64,000 bases of DNA from Schoenoplectus triqueter (taxonomy: Eukaryota; Streptophyta; Magnoliopsida; Poales; Cyperaceae): assembly GCA_964058805.1 (NCBI GenBank), contig CAXKVV010000152.1, positions 62,001 through 126,000 on the forward strand, written 5' to 3'. A model generated the notes under the pieces. The model worked only from the letters and a program-made list of their open reading frames with translations, did not search any database and was not told the DNA's origin. The translations under genes and the position numbers were made by a program. This document shows, in pieces, positions 1 to 12,230 of this stretch. Position 1 is the first letter of the stretch; the number at the start of each line of letters is the position of its first letter.

Positions 1-291
1 ATTGCTCTTATGTTTAATTTTTGCTCTTTACTTTTGGGTTAAATACAGTTCTTCATTTTATATGAGGGGACATGATGCAAGAGAGTAAACCCCCATTTTC
101 TTTCATTGTCATTGAGCTGCCATATGAATGTGGTTTGTTTCGCAAATTAAGGAATAGTTTTGAAAGAATGATAGAATAGTGGTTTTTTAGAAGAGTGGTA
201 TTCTTGACTATTTGGAGGAGCAAAAATATCATTTGACAATTGTTAATCAAAATAGTTAACATATGAATAATTATGATACTAACGATGATGA

Positions 292-1056
292 TGATCATCA
301 TAATAATAATAGTAAAGCAATAAAAATAATAGTAGTAATAATAATAATAATCATAATAATATAATTATTATTATTATCGATAATCATAATAAATAATAAT
401 ATTCATAGTTGTAATTATAATGATATAACAAAAATATAAACATAATCATTATATAATATAATAATAATAATATAATTATAATCATAATAATAATATAATA
501 ATAAATAATAATAATTTTAATAATATAATCATAATATAATCATAATATAATAATATAATACAACATAATCAAACAATAAGAATCATGATCATGATAATAA
601 TAATCATAGTCATAATCATACTAATATAATAATATAACCATAATTATAATATAATAATATAATAAAAAATTATAATCATAATCATAATATAATAATAAAT
701 AATTATAATCATAATAATAATAATAATATAATAATAATCTTAATCATAATCATAATCATAATAATATAATAATATATAACCGTAATCACAATATAATAAT
801 ATAATAATAATAATAATAAAAACAATATAATCATATTTATAATTATAATATAATAATATAATAATAATAATAATAATAATTATAATATAATAATAATATA
901 ATCATTGGCATAATAATAATATAATCATATCATAATAATAATAATAATAAATAGAATAATAATAACAACAAATAATAATCATAATATTAATATAATAATA
1001 TATAATAATAATAAATCATAATCATAATATAATAATATAATATAACATAATCAAAT
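292..1056. repeat. AAT/ATA-type microsatellite tract
   Basis: About 760 bases made almost only of AAT/ATA trinucleotides mixed with ATC/TCATA units. The tract is repeated at about 60475-61290 with several length differences, which is where most of the divergence between the two long direct repeats lies. Confidence 0.95.
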
Positions 1057-2682
1057 AATAATTATTATTCCGACGAGAGCCAATCTTATATACCACCTGT
1101 AAGTTGGTATATCAAATTAGCATTTTTTTACTTAGTCTAAAATTCATTTGACAAATTCATTGTGTGAATAATAATTCTATTTTTAATTTTTTTTTATTCT
1201 ATGGAGTGTCAAACACACTTGTAGGATAAATGTTGTAGTTGGCAAAACCGAGAAAGGCTTTTCTTAGGGCTTGAGAGGCCTTTTTGGGCCGATGCCTCGG
1301 AGGCCTATCATCAACCCCCGAATTAGGCCTAAAGGGATTTGGGTAACGCTTTTGAGTACAAGTCTCTCAACAAACAGGGAAGAGAGAAGAGGGTTCTGAC
1401 TTCTGAATTGGCAGTTTCTTTCGTAAAGAAAGAAACAGATTGGAGGAATAAATTTTCTGAGGACAATTATATTTTCCAAAGACTTTGCACATCATCAGAT
1501 CGATACATTAAAAGTGAAATAATTTCCTACCATCTTTTGATAAGATAAAGCGAACAAATTGTCCTTTCTGAATATTAAAACTAGAGAATATCTGAGCCAT
1601 AGGATGTATATTAAAACTAGATAATATCTTTTTGGTGTATATTAGATGTATATTAGAAATATATATTTGATCATCTTTCTGAAACAGTTAATTCTGGTAA
1701 TGTCTTTCTATCATGCCTGGATTAAACAAATCAAGAAAAAGGTAGCACCTTTCCTATCCATCCTGGATTAAAAAAAAAAATCAAGTGAAGTGAGTTTGGA
1801 ATGTAGCTTTTAACAGCTCACCAACTAAACTTGCAAGGTTTTGGTTAAAATTAACAAAGCTAAGGATTCGCTCCCGAGTTTGAGGGAGGAAAATGGAAGA
1901 GAATTAAAGGGAGGTTAAAATTATTACAACCCAGACAGATAGATTACATTTCTTGAGAAAATGAATAGAGATATGCACTTCCCAATACCCCTCTATTTAC
2001 CTAAATAAAACTTGAGACCAACATAAAAAGTGGTCCCCCCTCCCCATTCACCTCCAATAGAGCAGATCTGGGAAATATCATAACAGTTTGCTGTACTCGA
2101 GAGTTGTAACTTGGAACTGTCCAAAGCAAGTTATTGCATCCATGAGATGGTAGATGCTATTTGCATTTAGGCCAAACTTTATTAGTGAATTATAAAAAAA
2201 TGTTGTTCTTATGCATACAAGTATGTTGCCTTTTCTGTAACCAGAAACACCCCTAGTTTGTGGAAGAAGTAAAACAGATAGAATATGCCCAGATGTTGTT
2301 AGCAATTTTAAAGAAAATGAGGTTAACCATTTCTTCAAGAGCTCTCAAAATTGCCTCATACCAGAAACTAGCCGCTACTAACCTTTATGGCCCTTGGCAT
2401 GTGTGATACAAGAAGTGGGCCTAGCTTATGCAGTCGCTGTTTTGGGTGGAGTTAATTTTACACTGATGCTTCAAGATTCAAATAATCATCAGTCCCAACG
2501 GAGAGAAGAAAAAGTGCTGATGGTTCAGTGAACCAGTCTTTGTAGTTCGGGCGGGAGTCAGTACTTTGTTTTTGTGGGCTCCACAAGGTATGAGATTTAC
2601 TGTTGACCATCTAACTGCAGTACATCCAGTAGCAAATATAAACACAGACACATAGACGTAGTGCCATGGAAAATTGATTTGC

Positions 2683-2705
2683 GCCGTTCGATCAAATCGA
2701 ACGGC
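2683..2705. repeat. Perfect 10-bp inverted repeat, 3-nt loop
   Basis: GCCGTTCGAT and ATCGAACGGC are separated by CAA. The same hairpin is kept in the right-hand copy at about 62910-62932. It lies in slightly GC-richer sequence with no gene that I recognise. Confidence 0.8.
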
Positions 2706-3097
2706 CATGATTCTAAGTGTAGTGCTTTCTATTACAGGGGAACTGAAGACGGGTAAAAGAAAAGCCCAAACTCAAGCAGTCGATCCGTTCAGAGCCTTTT
2801 GAAGTTTGTATAGTCGAAACAATATTAGGAGAAATCAGCCCAATTAACATCTGGCCCAAAATCCAAACCAACAGTTTCCATTCCATGGAAATTTATCTAT
2901 CAATATTTTCCGTTCAGGCGGGTCCCAGACCAAAAATCAGCTGGGACGCACAAAATTCCTCCCGTGCTTGCAAAATTTTCCTCAAGCACTAAAACATGTT
3001 TCATTTACTTAATCTAATACCAGATAATAAATAAATAGTAAATACAATTATGCTCGTTTATCATGGGCTAATTTCCACCAAGCAACTCATATAAGGC

Positions 3098-3893
3098 TGG
3101 GGCTCTAAACGGAATGGATTTGGAACGAATAGTGTTGAAATCATATTTGTATCTGCTTCTTATTGATGGATACGGATACAATTATAGATATTAAACTGAT
3201 ATTAAAAATCAATACCAAATCCGTTTTAAACGAATACGGATATGAAACGGATATAAAGGATACATACTTTATGATGGATATGAAATAAAAATTAATATAT
3301 ATTACTAATAGTTATGTATATATAACAAAAATAAGTAATTATATTATTAGTAAGTATTTATAATGTATATATTTGTTAGTATTTATAATAATAATATTAT
3401 ATATAAATAAAAATACTGATAAATAATATTATTTTATAAATAAAATTTTATAATATATACTCTATTTTGAATACGGATAAAGTCTGAAATCAAATTCGTA
3501 TCTGTATCAATATTATTTCTTACGAATATTATCCGCTCTGTTTACACCCCTATATAAAAGGTCCTTTCATGATTGGCTATAAAAATACACGCTGAGACAT
3601 TTTCTCGGAACAATACATAAACAAACACCTAGGCATGATTAACATTCTCCATATACATCTTTTAATGTATATTTCAACAAATTTTATAAAACTTAAGCAA
3701 ATTTTACATTGATCTTTTGAGTAGATATGTATATTATTCGTATTCGTAACAATATGTATCCATATTCATATATGGAACTACCTATTTTTGTATTCATATT
3801 AGGAAATCGAAACTTTCATATTAGGAAATCAAAACTGATACGGATATGATTTTTTGATCAATTTCCGACCAAATCCAATCTGTTTGCACCCTG
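3098..3893. mobile_element. Foldback/TIR element with 'GTAAACGG' ends
   Basis: The left end (GGGGCTCTAAACGGAATGG, 3099 on) is matched in inverted orientation twice: by a right end at about 3530-3551 (ending TTTACACCCC) and by a second at about 3866-3893 (ending TTTGCACCCTG). The interior is AT-rich and repeats words such as ATACGGATA. There is no coding capacity. This looks like a nested or internally duplicated MITE. The superfamily is not certain because no clear target duplication is visible. Confidence 0.55.
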
Positions 3894-4571
3894 ATGCTAT
3901 TTACTCTTCTCTAGAAACTGATTAACAATGTAACAATTCCATAAGCACAACATAAGAAGAAACGTTGAAGAGAAAATGTTAATGCTTATAACAATTTCAT
4001 TTTTCAACAAGCACTACCGGAATCTTCGTTCAAATATTTAGAAAATGCAACGGGCAAAATTAAAATTCTGAACGACTGAAAAACAGAGATTGACCAGGTT
4101 CTTAAATAATTTGTTCACAAAAGAAGCAATTGAGATTCTCAAGACTTTTTATATAAAACTGGGAAATATTTGTTGGAATATGTCACACTTTTGTATGATA
4201 CAAATTGTCTGCAAATATAATCTTTGCAGCATACCAGAACCACAGACAAATTTCAACTCTAAGCCTTTTTTGAACCAAGCAGAAAGAAAAAAGTTAGCGT
4301 GCGCTCATTTTTCGAGCTTGAGATAAACTTGTCAACTATGCATTAAGCCGAGACACAATTGTCCCAAAAAACTTCCTCAAAAAAGATTCAACAGGAAGAG
4401 GAAAAAAATCTGAATACACAACAAACCATCCACCTACCAGCACAAACAAGCATGCGCATTCAAACACACGCAAACCATCGGTGCATTGGATGAAATATTC
4501 TTCATTTCCTCTCTTTTTGCCACCTCGACCTGTTTTACATCCAGACCACCAACACGCCCGCTCACATTGAA
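3894..4571. other. Intergenic, no feature recognised
   Basis: Sequence downstream of the WRINKLED1-like remnant. Short open frames on both strands show no family signature and I see no repeat structure. Confidence 0.5.
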
Positions 4572-6806
4572 CTAAGGCCCGTTTAGGACGCACTCGATAT
4601 CATCCTCGAACTGCACATCATGCAACAAGTAATCGATATTTGTATCGAGATCAAATGCAAACTTCTCTTCTGTCAGAGCATTCCATGGGTCTTCTACTGT
4701 GCTTCCTTCGCTCAGTAAGTAGTCATCTACATTCACAACTGATGGCACTATGTCTGGAACCTCTGCCGGGCATGACTCAGGCTGGCGCTCACATGATTGG
4801 GCCGGTTGGTCTTGCTCTTGTTGAAACTTTTCAGGCCGGTCCTTGATGTAGCACCTGATATCAAAGTTTGTCACAGCATTTATGCCGCGGTATTCTATCG
4901 CAGCGAGGTCGTATGCCTACGCTGCTTCCTCTTGTGTACCTACAAAAATTTCAAATAAAAAAATGAATTATGAGAGATGACTTTTTAAACTGATTAGTTT
5001 TCTAGTAAAAACTGACTGGAAATTTTTGGCACAGACCAAACCAACACAGTGCAATTATGGTAAAGGAATAAAAATATATGCATTGTGATTATGGTTAATT
5101 TGAACATCAGATCTGAACTCATATTTGTAATACTTTTAATATAGATACATGGTCGTCATTGAACCGATTTCTCAACCGGGCGATGATCAAAATTTCCATT
5201 GGTCATGCAGACTGAGTGGATGAAATAAACGTCCAGGTTTCACAGGCAATTACATGTGTGGCCTATCTTGAAAATTATAAGGAAGAAATGGTTACTGAGG
5301 TAGTAGAACATTGTCGGAATATGATATCAGTGATTCTCCCATACAGATGAGAGTTAGAGAATTGAACAGAGCTAGTTCAAAAGCTCCCCACGTGACAAAG
5401 CAACACTCATTGCGGAGTCAAGGGGGTGGATCTAATTAGTTATTCCAATCCACCTGGAACCCCTTTTTTTCACGAGCGTCATTAGGCAAGTTGGTCCAGA
5501 TCTCCTATGAAAATTATCTCTGTGGCCGTTTTGTGTGCTATTACAGCTGAACTGATAGACCAACTTTTTTTATTATAGAAACCTTTGCATGCCCATAGGT
5601 AATTAATTTTACTAAAAGTTATGTTCGCCTGATGTGATGATCAATTTAGTAATGTAGTATACTTAATTTATATTTATGAAAGTTGAAACGTTGAGAAAAA
5701 TAAACATACTGAATGTTCCCAGATAGAGATACTTGTTGCCAAATACTCTTCCAATCCTTGCTTCCCATCTTCCATTGTGATGGTGCCTGCATTATTTCAA
5801 AATATTTTTTCAATATCCATACTTGGTAAAAGCTGAGTATAGAAAAGAGATTTCAATTAACGTATCTTAGTTTGCCTTATATTAAGCATGAAACAAAAAT
5901 AACTAAAAAAATACCCAAAAAATAAATTATTTATATTCATATAAGAATATTAGTGCTGAGCAATTTTTATCATCAAAGTACCAAACTTAGACTATGATTG
6001 CAACAAAAATAACGCCAATAGAACAAGCAAATAGCTACAGGAGCACTTCAATCAGAAACTCCACATTACTATCATGTTATATGCTCAATCTGTATTTTTT
6101 TTACTCGCCTAAAGGGCACCCAATAATAAAACTATTTAATTCTGAACTTGAAAAGAAATAAATAAATAAACCCACAAATCAGCACAATCGTGACCGTCTA
6201 TTGCATGATCAACAGTTGAGATGTTACCCCTTTTCAAGTCAAGTGGTCAACATACACCTTCAAATTTTCAGAACCTTGATCCCCACCATTTAATGATCTA
6301 TGAGTCCATGACAGAATGGAATTTCTGAATTACAGCTCTTCCTCCTTACTTTTTGTTACATTGCCAATTTAATTAAATGCCATTTAATATTTCATAACTA
6401 CCTTGCCACTCCCCTGTACTTGGAAACCCCTCTAGAGAAGCCACTGCTCCTGCGCCTCAGTGAGGCCAAGTACTCGTCTCTTGACACTGCCTTCATAGCC
6501 TCCATCTCTTTCTCATACCTCTCCAACTGCAATTTAATTTTGTACCCTCACATTAAATTACAAATTTTCACTTTATTCAAATAATAGGCCATTCATATAC
6601 GATCTCAGAGTTTTAACACTACTTCAAAGTGGATCTCAGAAAGCAGTTTTTATTTTCTTTTCTTTAAAAGAGCAATGCAAGGATTAATTAATTTATTAAA
6701 TAACTATAAAAACTTACAGGAAAATTTAGCAAAGTCTCTGGACCCCAGTATTTTAGTGCGGCGAGGTCATATGTGCATGCCGCGGCTTCTTCAGTATCAT
6801 AAGCAC
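4572..6806 (-). pseudogene. WRINKLED1-like AP2/ERF transcription factor, 5'-truncated, stop in AP2 repeat 2
   Basis: Four exons join in frame with GT-AG introns: 6806-6718, 6526-6402, 5786-5710 and 4939-4572. The first gives the end of AP2 repeat 1 ([20 protein letters not shown]). The second gives the linker and start of repeat 2 ([20 protein letters not shown]). The third gives [19 protein letters not shown]. The fourth gives TQEEAA, AAIEYRG and AVTNFDI, then an acidic tail ending ECVLNGP. These are hallmarks of the WRI1 branch of the AINTEGUMENTA-type AP2 family, nuclear activators of glycolysis and fatty-acid synthesis genes. Two defects are visible. A TAG at 4917-4919 replaces an expected sense codon right after TQEEAA. 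I also find no upstream exons for the N terminus and first half of AP2 repeat 1, where PKS-flank-like repeat begins at about 7440. Family identity is firm; loss of function is inferred. Confidence 0.88.
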
Positions 6807-7437
6807 CTGATACATGACAATTTAACTAATTTATTCACAGTACAGATGCAGTATTCATGTTTTTGTCAAAAATTCTAATAGTCAAATATACAAAAATTAA
6901 ACTATATGTATTCCCTTAAAAAAAATATACATGCATGACTCTGTCATTTGTGCTAGCTAGCTAGATTGCAGTAAAGATAGTGCTATATAGATTGTCTAAT
7001 AGTGTTGGAGGTTGATCTAGTAAACATTTATGGAGTCAATGCGGCCTAGATTGCAATAATATGCTGGATTGTTGAATTTTATTTAGTAACCAAGTATTGT
7101 TGCCAACCAATTATTGGTTATTACATTAAATATTGTCTATAGGCTTTGTTTATGGTTCAGCTACCAGTTTTGTCTCTACTAATGGTTATACAAATTATAT
7201 GTTGCTAGAGACTTATTAAATTTGCGTTGTTGATTTGCATCCAATATTTGGTCCCCTCTCCCCAACCCCTCCTTCCAAAAGAAAAGAAAGGAATAGTTCT
7301 AACTTGGTTGGCATAGATACTGTTACTGAACTCTTTTTCAGTAAAATCATGTGCATAGATCTTTTTCCAAAAGTTCAAATTTTCATGTTGAATTATAATT
7401 TACTATTTTTTCTGCGCCAAAGGTTCACTGATTCTGC
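6807..7437. other. AT-rich spacer where 5' exons of the AP2 gene would be expected
   Basis: I looked on the minus strand for the first-repeat WRI1 sequence (the RHRWTGRFE-type motif and the VYL mini-exon) and did not find it. No other gene or repeat is recognised. Confidence 0.5.
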
Positions 7438-8760
7438 ACTATATATATATACTGAATAAAGCCCAGTAATATTGCGCTTATGTATGCTATACTATGACCG
7501 TCCCAGGTTTATTCTTTTCTACGTTGATGTTGGTATGCACACGATGTTACAAAGAAACTTCGGTGGTAGCAATTTGTGTGGCAGCTTTAAGATTAATTAG
7601 ATTGTTGAAGTAGCTACTAGCTAGAAAAGTTAACTACGCAAATATATATGCCGCCAGGAAACTAATTGAGGAAAAACTACCTGTCACACGTATCTGTCAA
7701 AACTATATGGCACACGTACCTGTCAAAACAACATTTTTTCTGAAAAATGAAGAAAATCTTGGTTCTTGACAAACCAGTTTTCAACAGAAATGAATTAGGT
7801 AGTTTATTCTCTTATTACATGTGACGAAGAACTAGAATTCCATGTGGAATTAAGGGATCTGCACAAGGGACAGATTGCTTACTAACAAGTTCTAAACAAC
7901 CAACGACAAAATCCATGTCCGTAATTACTTTTTGCTTTTCTTTTAAAGCGTTGCCTATAATCATTTCACAAAAAATGTATCAATTTGTGTCTATAAGATT
8001 AAAGATATACGTGCCTTTTATAATCAATATTAACCGACTATAATACTTCACTTGTTTTATAATTAAGTCGGTCAACTTTTTATAACGTATAAGAATTAAT
8101 CGCATGGCATTAGATGCCGTGGTTAGAAACTATGGTCAATTAAGCCATTGACTTGATTCAATTCAATACCGTAGAAAATCAAATGTATAGCAATTCAACT
8201 TTGAGTTTTCAAGTACATAATATCTTCTCCTGTTTAAGTCAAAAATGGACTCCTCCAATTTATCAAAGTTTCTGTAAAACAAACTTTGTAATCATTCATA
8301 TGTCATGTTTTATGACAACTATATAAATCTTTAGTTTTCTTGTGAACCAATAATTTCATAACATTAATATGTAATTCTGTAAAATTCAAATCATCGCTGA
8401 ATCATAAAATTATAAATGTGCATTCTAAGGATTAAAAATTACACCCTATATGACACATTAATGTCCAAAATATTTTAATCTAAATTTGATCACTATAATT
8501 TGAACATATAATTAACATTATCCAACAGTGCAAACTACTAAACATGATAATTAACTCAGTTCAACCATACTCCCTTGTGAAAGGACAGCAGAACCTATTG
8601 GCTAAGTAGAAAGGTGTGAGGAGATGAGTGGAAAATAGTAAAATACAGTAGATAAAAGATGTAATAATCCTAATCTCTATTTGTAAATCGCCTACTGGGC
8701 CTATACAGATCCAAAAAAAAAAAAGTTTAGAGCTATCCATTCTGTCAAGAAAGGGTTCTC
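7438..8760. repeat. PKS-upstream-like segment, uninterrupted copy
   Basis: Near-identical to the sequence at 42361-42968, 46371-46384 and 47681-48350, which lies upstream of the minus-strand PKS gene, but without the transposons that split that copy. A short part (about 7530-7645) recurs at 58285-58380. Parts are inverted at 18070-18262, 25400-25470 and 33650-33830. No PKS coding sequence is attached here. This segment keeps the empty sites of two CACTA elements near 8038-8053. Confidence 0.85.
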
Positions 8761-9010
8761 AATTGGGTGCTGACGTTCAATCTCATTTTTGTTGATCCGG
8801 TATTAATGTCTCTAACTAGTAGCTTTAACCTCATTTTACATCTTTTTCTAGTCACCATCGATCTCATTCAATTTATAATGATAATATTTGACGCTTAGTA
8901 CAAAAATGCTAATCAATATCAGCAGCTTTATGCCAGATAAGAAAAAAATAACATTAAAAATATCAGTACGAGAGTTATAAGAAAACTGACACTGATCGTC
9001 CATTTTTAGT
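8761..9010. repeat. Inverted copy of PKS-downstream sequence
   Basis: Reads as the diverged reverse complement of about 28060-28345 and 36600-36895 (shared words include ATAATTATAAA-type, GACACTGATCG and TCATTTTTGTTGA). It has no coding content. Confidence 0.65.
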
Positions 9011-9317
9011 ATTAAATTTCTTAGAAAACCAAAACAAATATTAATGTCGATTTGTTTTTATATATAAAAAAAAACTACGTTATTCATATCAGTGGTTGAT
9101 AAGAAAACAAGAAACGCTAAAATTGTTTTGCTAAAATCCTACTAACTGATATCTTGTATGGATCAAACAAAAATTTGAATATGAAACTATAACGTTTGGA
9201 GAAATGATAAAAATTCTCCTCATTATTAATAAAGAAACTATAACTTCTATGAAAATGAAGAAATTCTTGATTCTTGACAAACCAGTTTTCAAGAGAAATG
9301 ATTATCTTTTCCATGCG

Positions 9318-9830
9318 CACTACGGCAAAAAAAAAATCAGTAATGGTTATTTTTACCATTTAATAATGATTTATGGACCGTTATTGAATGGAGGGTTACT
9401 AAAACTATATAAAAACCGTTAAAAAATTGTGTGGCGTTCAAATCCTATCGGGGATCTTCAGTAACAGTTTTTATTTAAAAACCATTACTGAAATTTGGAG
9501 AATCAGTAACGATTTTTAAATAAAAAGCGCTACTAAACTGATTTTTTTTTTAAAAAAATTTCTAACGGTTTATTCAAAATAATCGTTACTAAAACTGATT
9601 TTTTTTATTTTTTTAAACACTTTTGGTAACTGTTATTATTAAATAACTATTACTATTTTTTTAAATAAAACTAAATTTAAATGAACTCTTAATTTTTTGA
9701 TAGTTTGAAATATTCATAATTTTTTACAATCCCCACAAACGAATTGTCTGATCATCTCTTCGGCTCATATCATCAATTGCGCAATCCATAAATTCCTCAA
9801 CACTTCTCATATATTCAAATTAGAATAAGC
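9318..9830. mobile_element. Truncated CACTA element with TNP2 N-terminal fragment
   Basis: Begins CACTACGGC and continues as the diverged reverse complement of the right end of the CACTA at 46385-47677, with subterminal AACGGTT/AACCGTT words. At about 9825-9735 the minus strand reads FEYMRSVEEFMDCA and DDMSRRDDQTIR. This matches the start of the TNP2 protein in the large CACTA (YLRGIDEFLECASEDM). No second terminus was found, so it is a fragment. Confidence 0.7.
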
Positions 9831-9935
9831 TAGGAATAAAACCCAATATTTAGATATCATATATCTCAAATATAAAAAATAATTAGAATAATAACAATGA
9901 TACTGATAACATTGAGAATTATAACAATATTGATG

Positions 9936-10001
9936 ATATGAATAATAATAATAATAATAATAATAATACACATATACATAATAATAATAATACACATATA
10001 C

Positions 10002-10034
<33 letters not shown>

Positions 10035-10035
10035 G
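9936..10035. repeat. AAT microsatellite
   Basis: Tandem AAT/ATA units interrupted twice by ACACATATACAT. The short poly-Asn and poly-Tyr frames here are products of the repeat. Confidence 0.95.
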
Positions 10036-10369
10036 CAATAAGAACTATGTGTGCGACCCTTTTTCGCGCGCTCCGCACCGTTGCGGGTGTTGGGATGCGA
10101 AAGAAGGACACATAACTCTCTCCCGAGCGTGCATTTATTTAGTGCCAGTTGAACTCACCGCTAAGACCCATTGGGATGCACATTCAGGGGGGTTTGTTGA
10201 TTGGGGGTCCTTTTAGATTCCGGTGGGTGCAAGCCCCACCGTTAATTACCATGGGCTACTAACCTCGAGTCACCTCTGGATCTCGAAAGGGGGAAGTAAA
10301 TATTATAGCTAAATGATAATCAAGTGGTCGAGTGGTCAAGTGCTTCGATGATGGGATCACTAAAGCACT
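10036..10369. other. GC-richer block, no gene recognised
   Basis: A sharp change to higher GC after the microsatellite, with words such as GGTGGGTGCAAGCCCCACC, which can itself pair. One strand resembles a tRNA D-arm near 10325, but there is no T-arm or acceptor. Function unknown. Confidence 0.4.
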
Positions 10370-12230
10370 CTAGACTTACTAACAAATCAGTTCAGTGAGG
10401 CAGGAATGACAGAGAAGATGAACTTATTAACAGATCAGTTCTATCTTCAGGGTACAGTATAAATTGAATCTACAAACAGATCGATTCAACTTATATAAAG
10501 TATTGGCAGACGAACTTACTATAGATCAGTACGGAGTTTTTAGAAACATATGAAAATGAACTTACAAACAGATCAGTTGAAATTCAAAATAGATAACAGA
10601 TGCAGATACAGATACATATGAACTTACTACAGATCAGTTCATTGAAATATATGATAAAGGTATAGATGAACATACTACAGATCAGTTCATGAATGCGGAT
10701 AAAAAGGATACAAGTGAACTTACTACAGATCAGTTCACAGATACAGATACAGTGTAAATTGAATCTACTAAAAGATCGACTCAACATACGTGGAATGCGG
10801 GCAGACAAACTTACTACAGATCAGTTCACTGATTGATGGCAGATACAGATGAACTTACTAATAGATCAGTTCATTCTTTAATAGAGAAAGATGAACCTAC
10901 TACATATTGGTTCAATCTTTATAGCTCCGAAAAACGATCTTACAAACAGATCAGATCAATCATTATGGAGGGATAGAAGATGAGTCTACTAACAGATCGA
11001 CTCAATCTTAATTGATCTAGAAGATGAACTTACTAACGTATCAGTTCAATCTTAACTAGTCAATGACCAATCACACAAAATACAACTCAAAACCCTGAGC
11101 TGGTTGATCTTGAGGTTGGTGAATCCGAAAATGGGTGGATATGGCACACTTGTTCATCATTTGATCTTCTAGGTCATGAATTTCAGACACTGAGCGGATT
11201 CATAAACCTAGAAAACACTCTTGCACACAAAGTCAAACATGAAGCGCTAAGTCAGTTCAACTTTGAGGCATGTGTGTTAGTGAATGAACCTACAAACAGA
11301 TCAGTTCGATTTCACTATTTAGAAGATGAACCTACTACAGATCAATTCAATCTTATGGCTTGAGAGATAAACTTACAAACAAATCAGTTCGATCTCATAG
11401 ACTAGAAGATAAACTTACAAATAAATCAGTTTAGTCTTGCTAGAATATCAAGTCATGAACAGTTGTTCAAGACATAGAGTCAATAGACAGTGGATATAGT
11501 CCCTACAGTTGTCTTACTTGACCTCATAAATCATGAATTCTAAGCACTTGGTCGATTCATGGATTCAGGGTTACCTTGTACACAAAATTAGACTCGGAGC
11601 TCCTGGCTGGTCTAATATTGAGATAGGTTTGTTAGAGAGTGAGCTTCTAGACAAACTAATTCAGTAGTCTAATATTGTGATGACTCATCAGTAGTCAACA
11701 AAGTGTATCACCACTTTATTAATCATTCATCATTTTAGGAATCATATAACGATTCAACGAATTGTTATAACGCTTTTGGAAGATAGTAGACCTGTTAGAG
11801 AGTTATTCAAATGATCAAAACGTTACCGACGTTCTGTAAAGTGTTCAACGTTTTAATGAATCATTGTAATGATTCAAAGAACCGTGATAACGATTCCTTA
11901 GAACACATAGACTTGTCAGAGAACAGTAAAAACGTCGCTAACATTTTGTAAAGCGTTCAATGCTTTGATGAATCGATATAACGATTCCTTATGCAAGGAC
12001 ACTAGTCCTTTTGTAAGGGATACTCACCATCCCTCATTTATATACTATCGACCTTGGGAGGCAACTTGTGCATTGATAAGTTCAGGGTTAGTTTGTACAC
12101 AAAACTAGACTCAGAGCTCATGGCTGGTCTAATATTGAGACATGATTATTAGAGAGTGAGTTTTAAGACAGTTCAGCTCAACTCTTCTAATCTAGTCAAT
12201 TATGTGGCTTACTAACAGATCAGTCCAATA
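10370..12230. repeat. Array of ~20 short inverted repeats with covarying arms
   Basis: Units about 40-50 bp apart contain a 6-7-base left arm, a spacer like TACTACAGATC or TACAAACAGATC, and a complementary right arm. Arm pairs include TTGAATC/GATTCAA (10464-10489), ATGAACT/AGTTCAT (10618-10642), GTGAACT/AGTTCAC (10714-10738), TGAACC/GGTTCA (10892-10914), TGAGTC/GACTCA (10981-11004) and TAAACT/AGTTTA (11410-11433). After 11450 the units thin out. The later part holds other palindromes (TGAATCATT-GT-AATGATTCA at 11857-11876) and a degenerate duplication (about 11560-11680 against 12090-12175). No coding potential. Its role is unknown; it may be the non-coding interior or subterminal region of an unrecognised mobile element. 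Confidence 0.8.

Larger units (their letters stand above)
1..3783. repeat. Left copy of a long direct repeat spaced about 60.18 kb
   Basis: Position 1 aligns with 60184 and position 3783 with the last base of the window, without a break. Outside the microsatellite I see only scattered single-base changes and a few small indels, for example an 8-base difference near 3553. By eye the non-repetitive part is about 99% identical. The right copy runs off the window, so the true length is unknown. The small open frames inside it have no recognisable domain and I do not call them genes. Confidence 0.95.

Noticed and set aside
1264..1548. Overlapping small frames around the GC-richer patch near 1300 (and its copy at 61500)
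   Set aside because: No domain, no splice context and frames on both strands; coding function not supported.
4336..4593. 85-residue minus-strand frame after the AP2 stop codon
   Set aside because: It lies past the natural stop of the AP2 gene in another frame and shows no known motif.
9807..10216. Poly-Tyr, poly-Ile and poly-Asn open frames
   Set aside because: They are translations of the AAT microsatellite in different frames.
10322..10370. Possible tRNA (GTGGTCGAGTGGTCAAG resembles a D-arm)
   Set aside because: No anticodon stem, T-arm (GGTTCGA) or acceptor pairing could be found around it.
10370..11450. CRISPR-like array
   Set aside because: This is plant nuclear DNA, the repeats are imperfect and the spacers are not unique sequences of uniform length. 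The covarying dyads are a different pattern.
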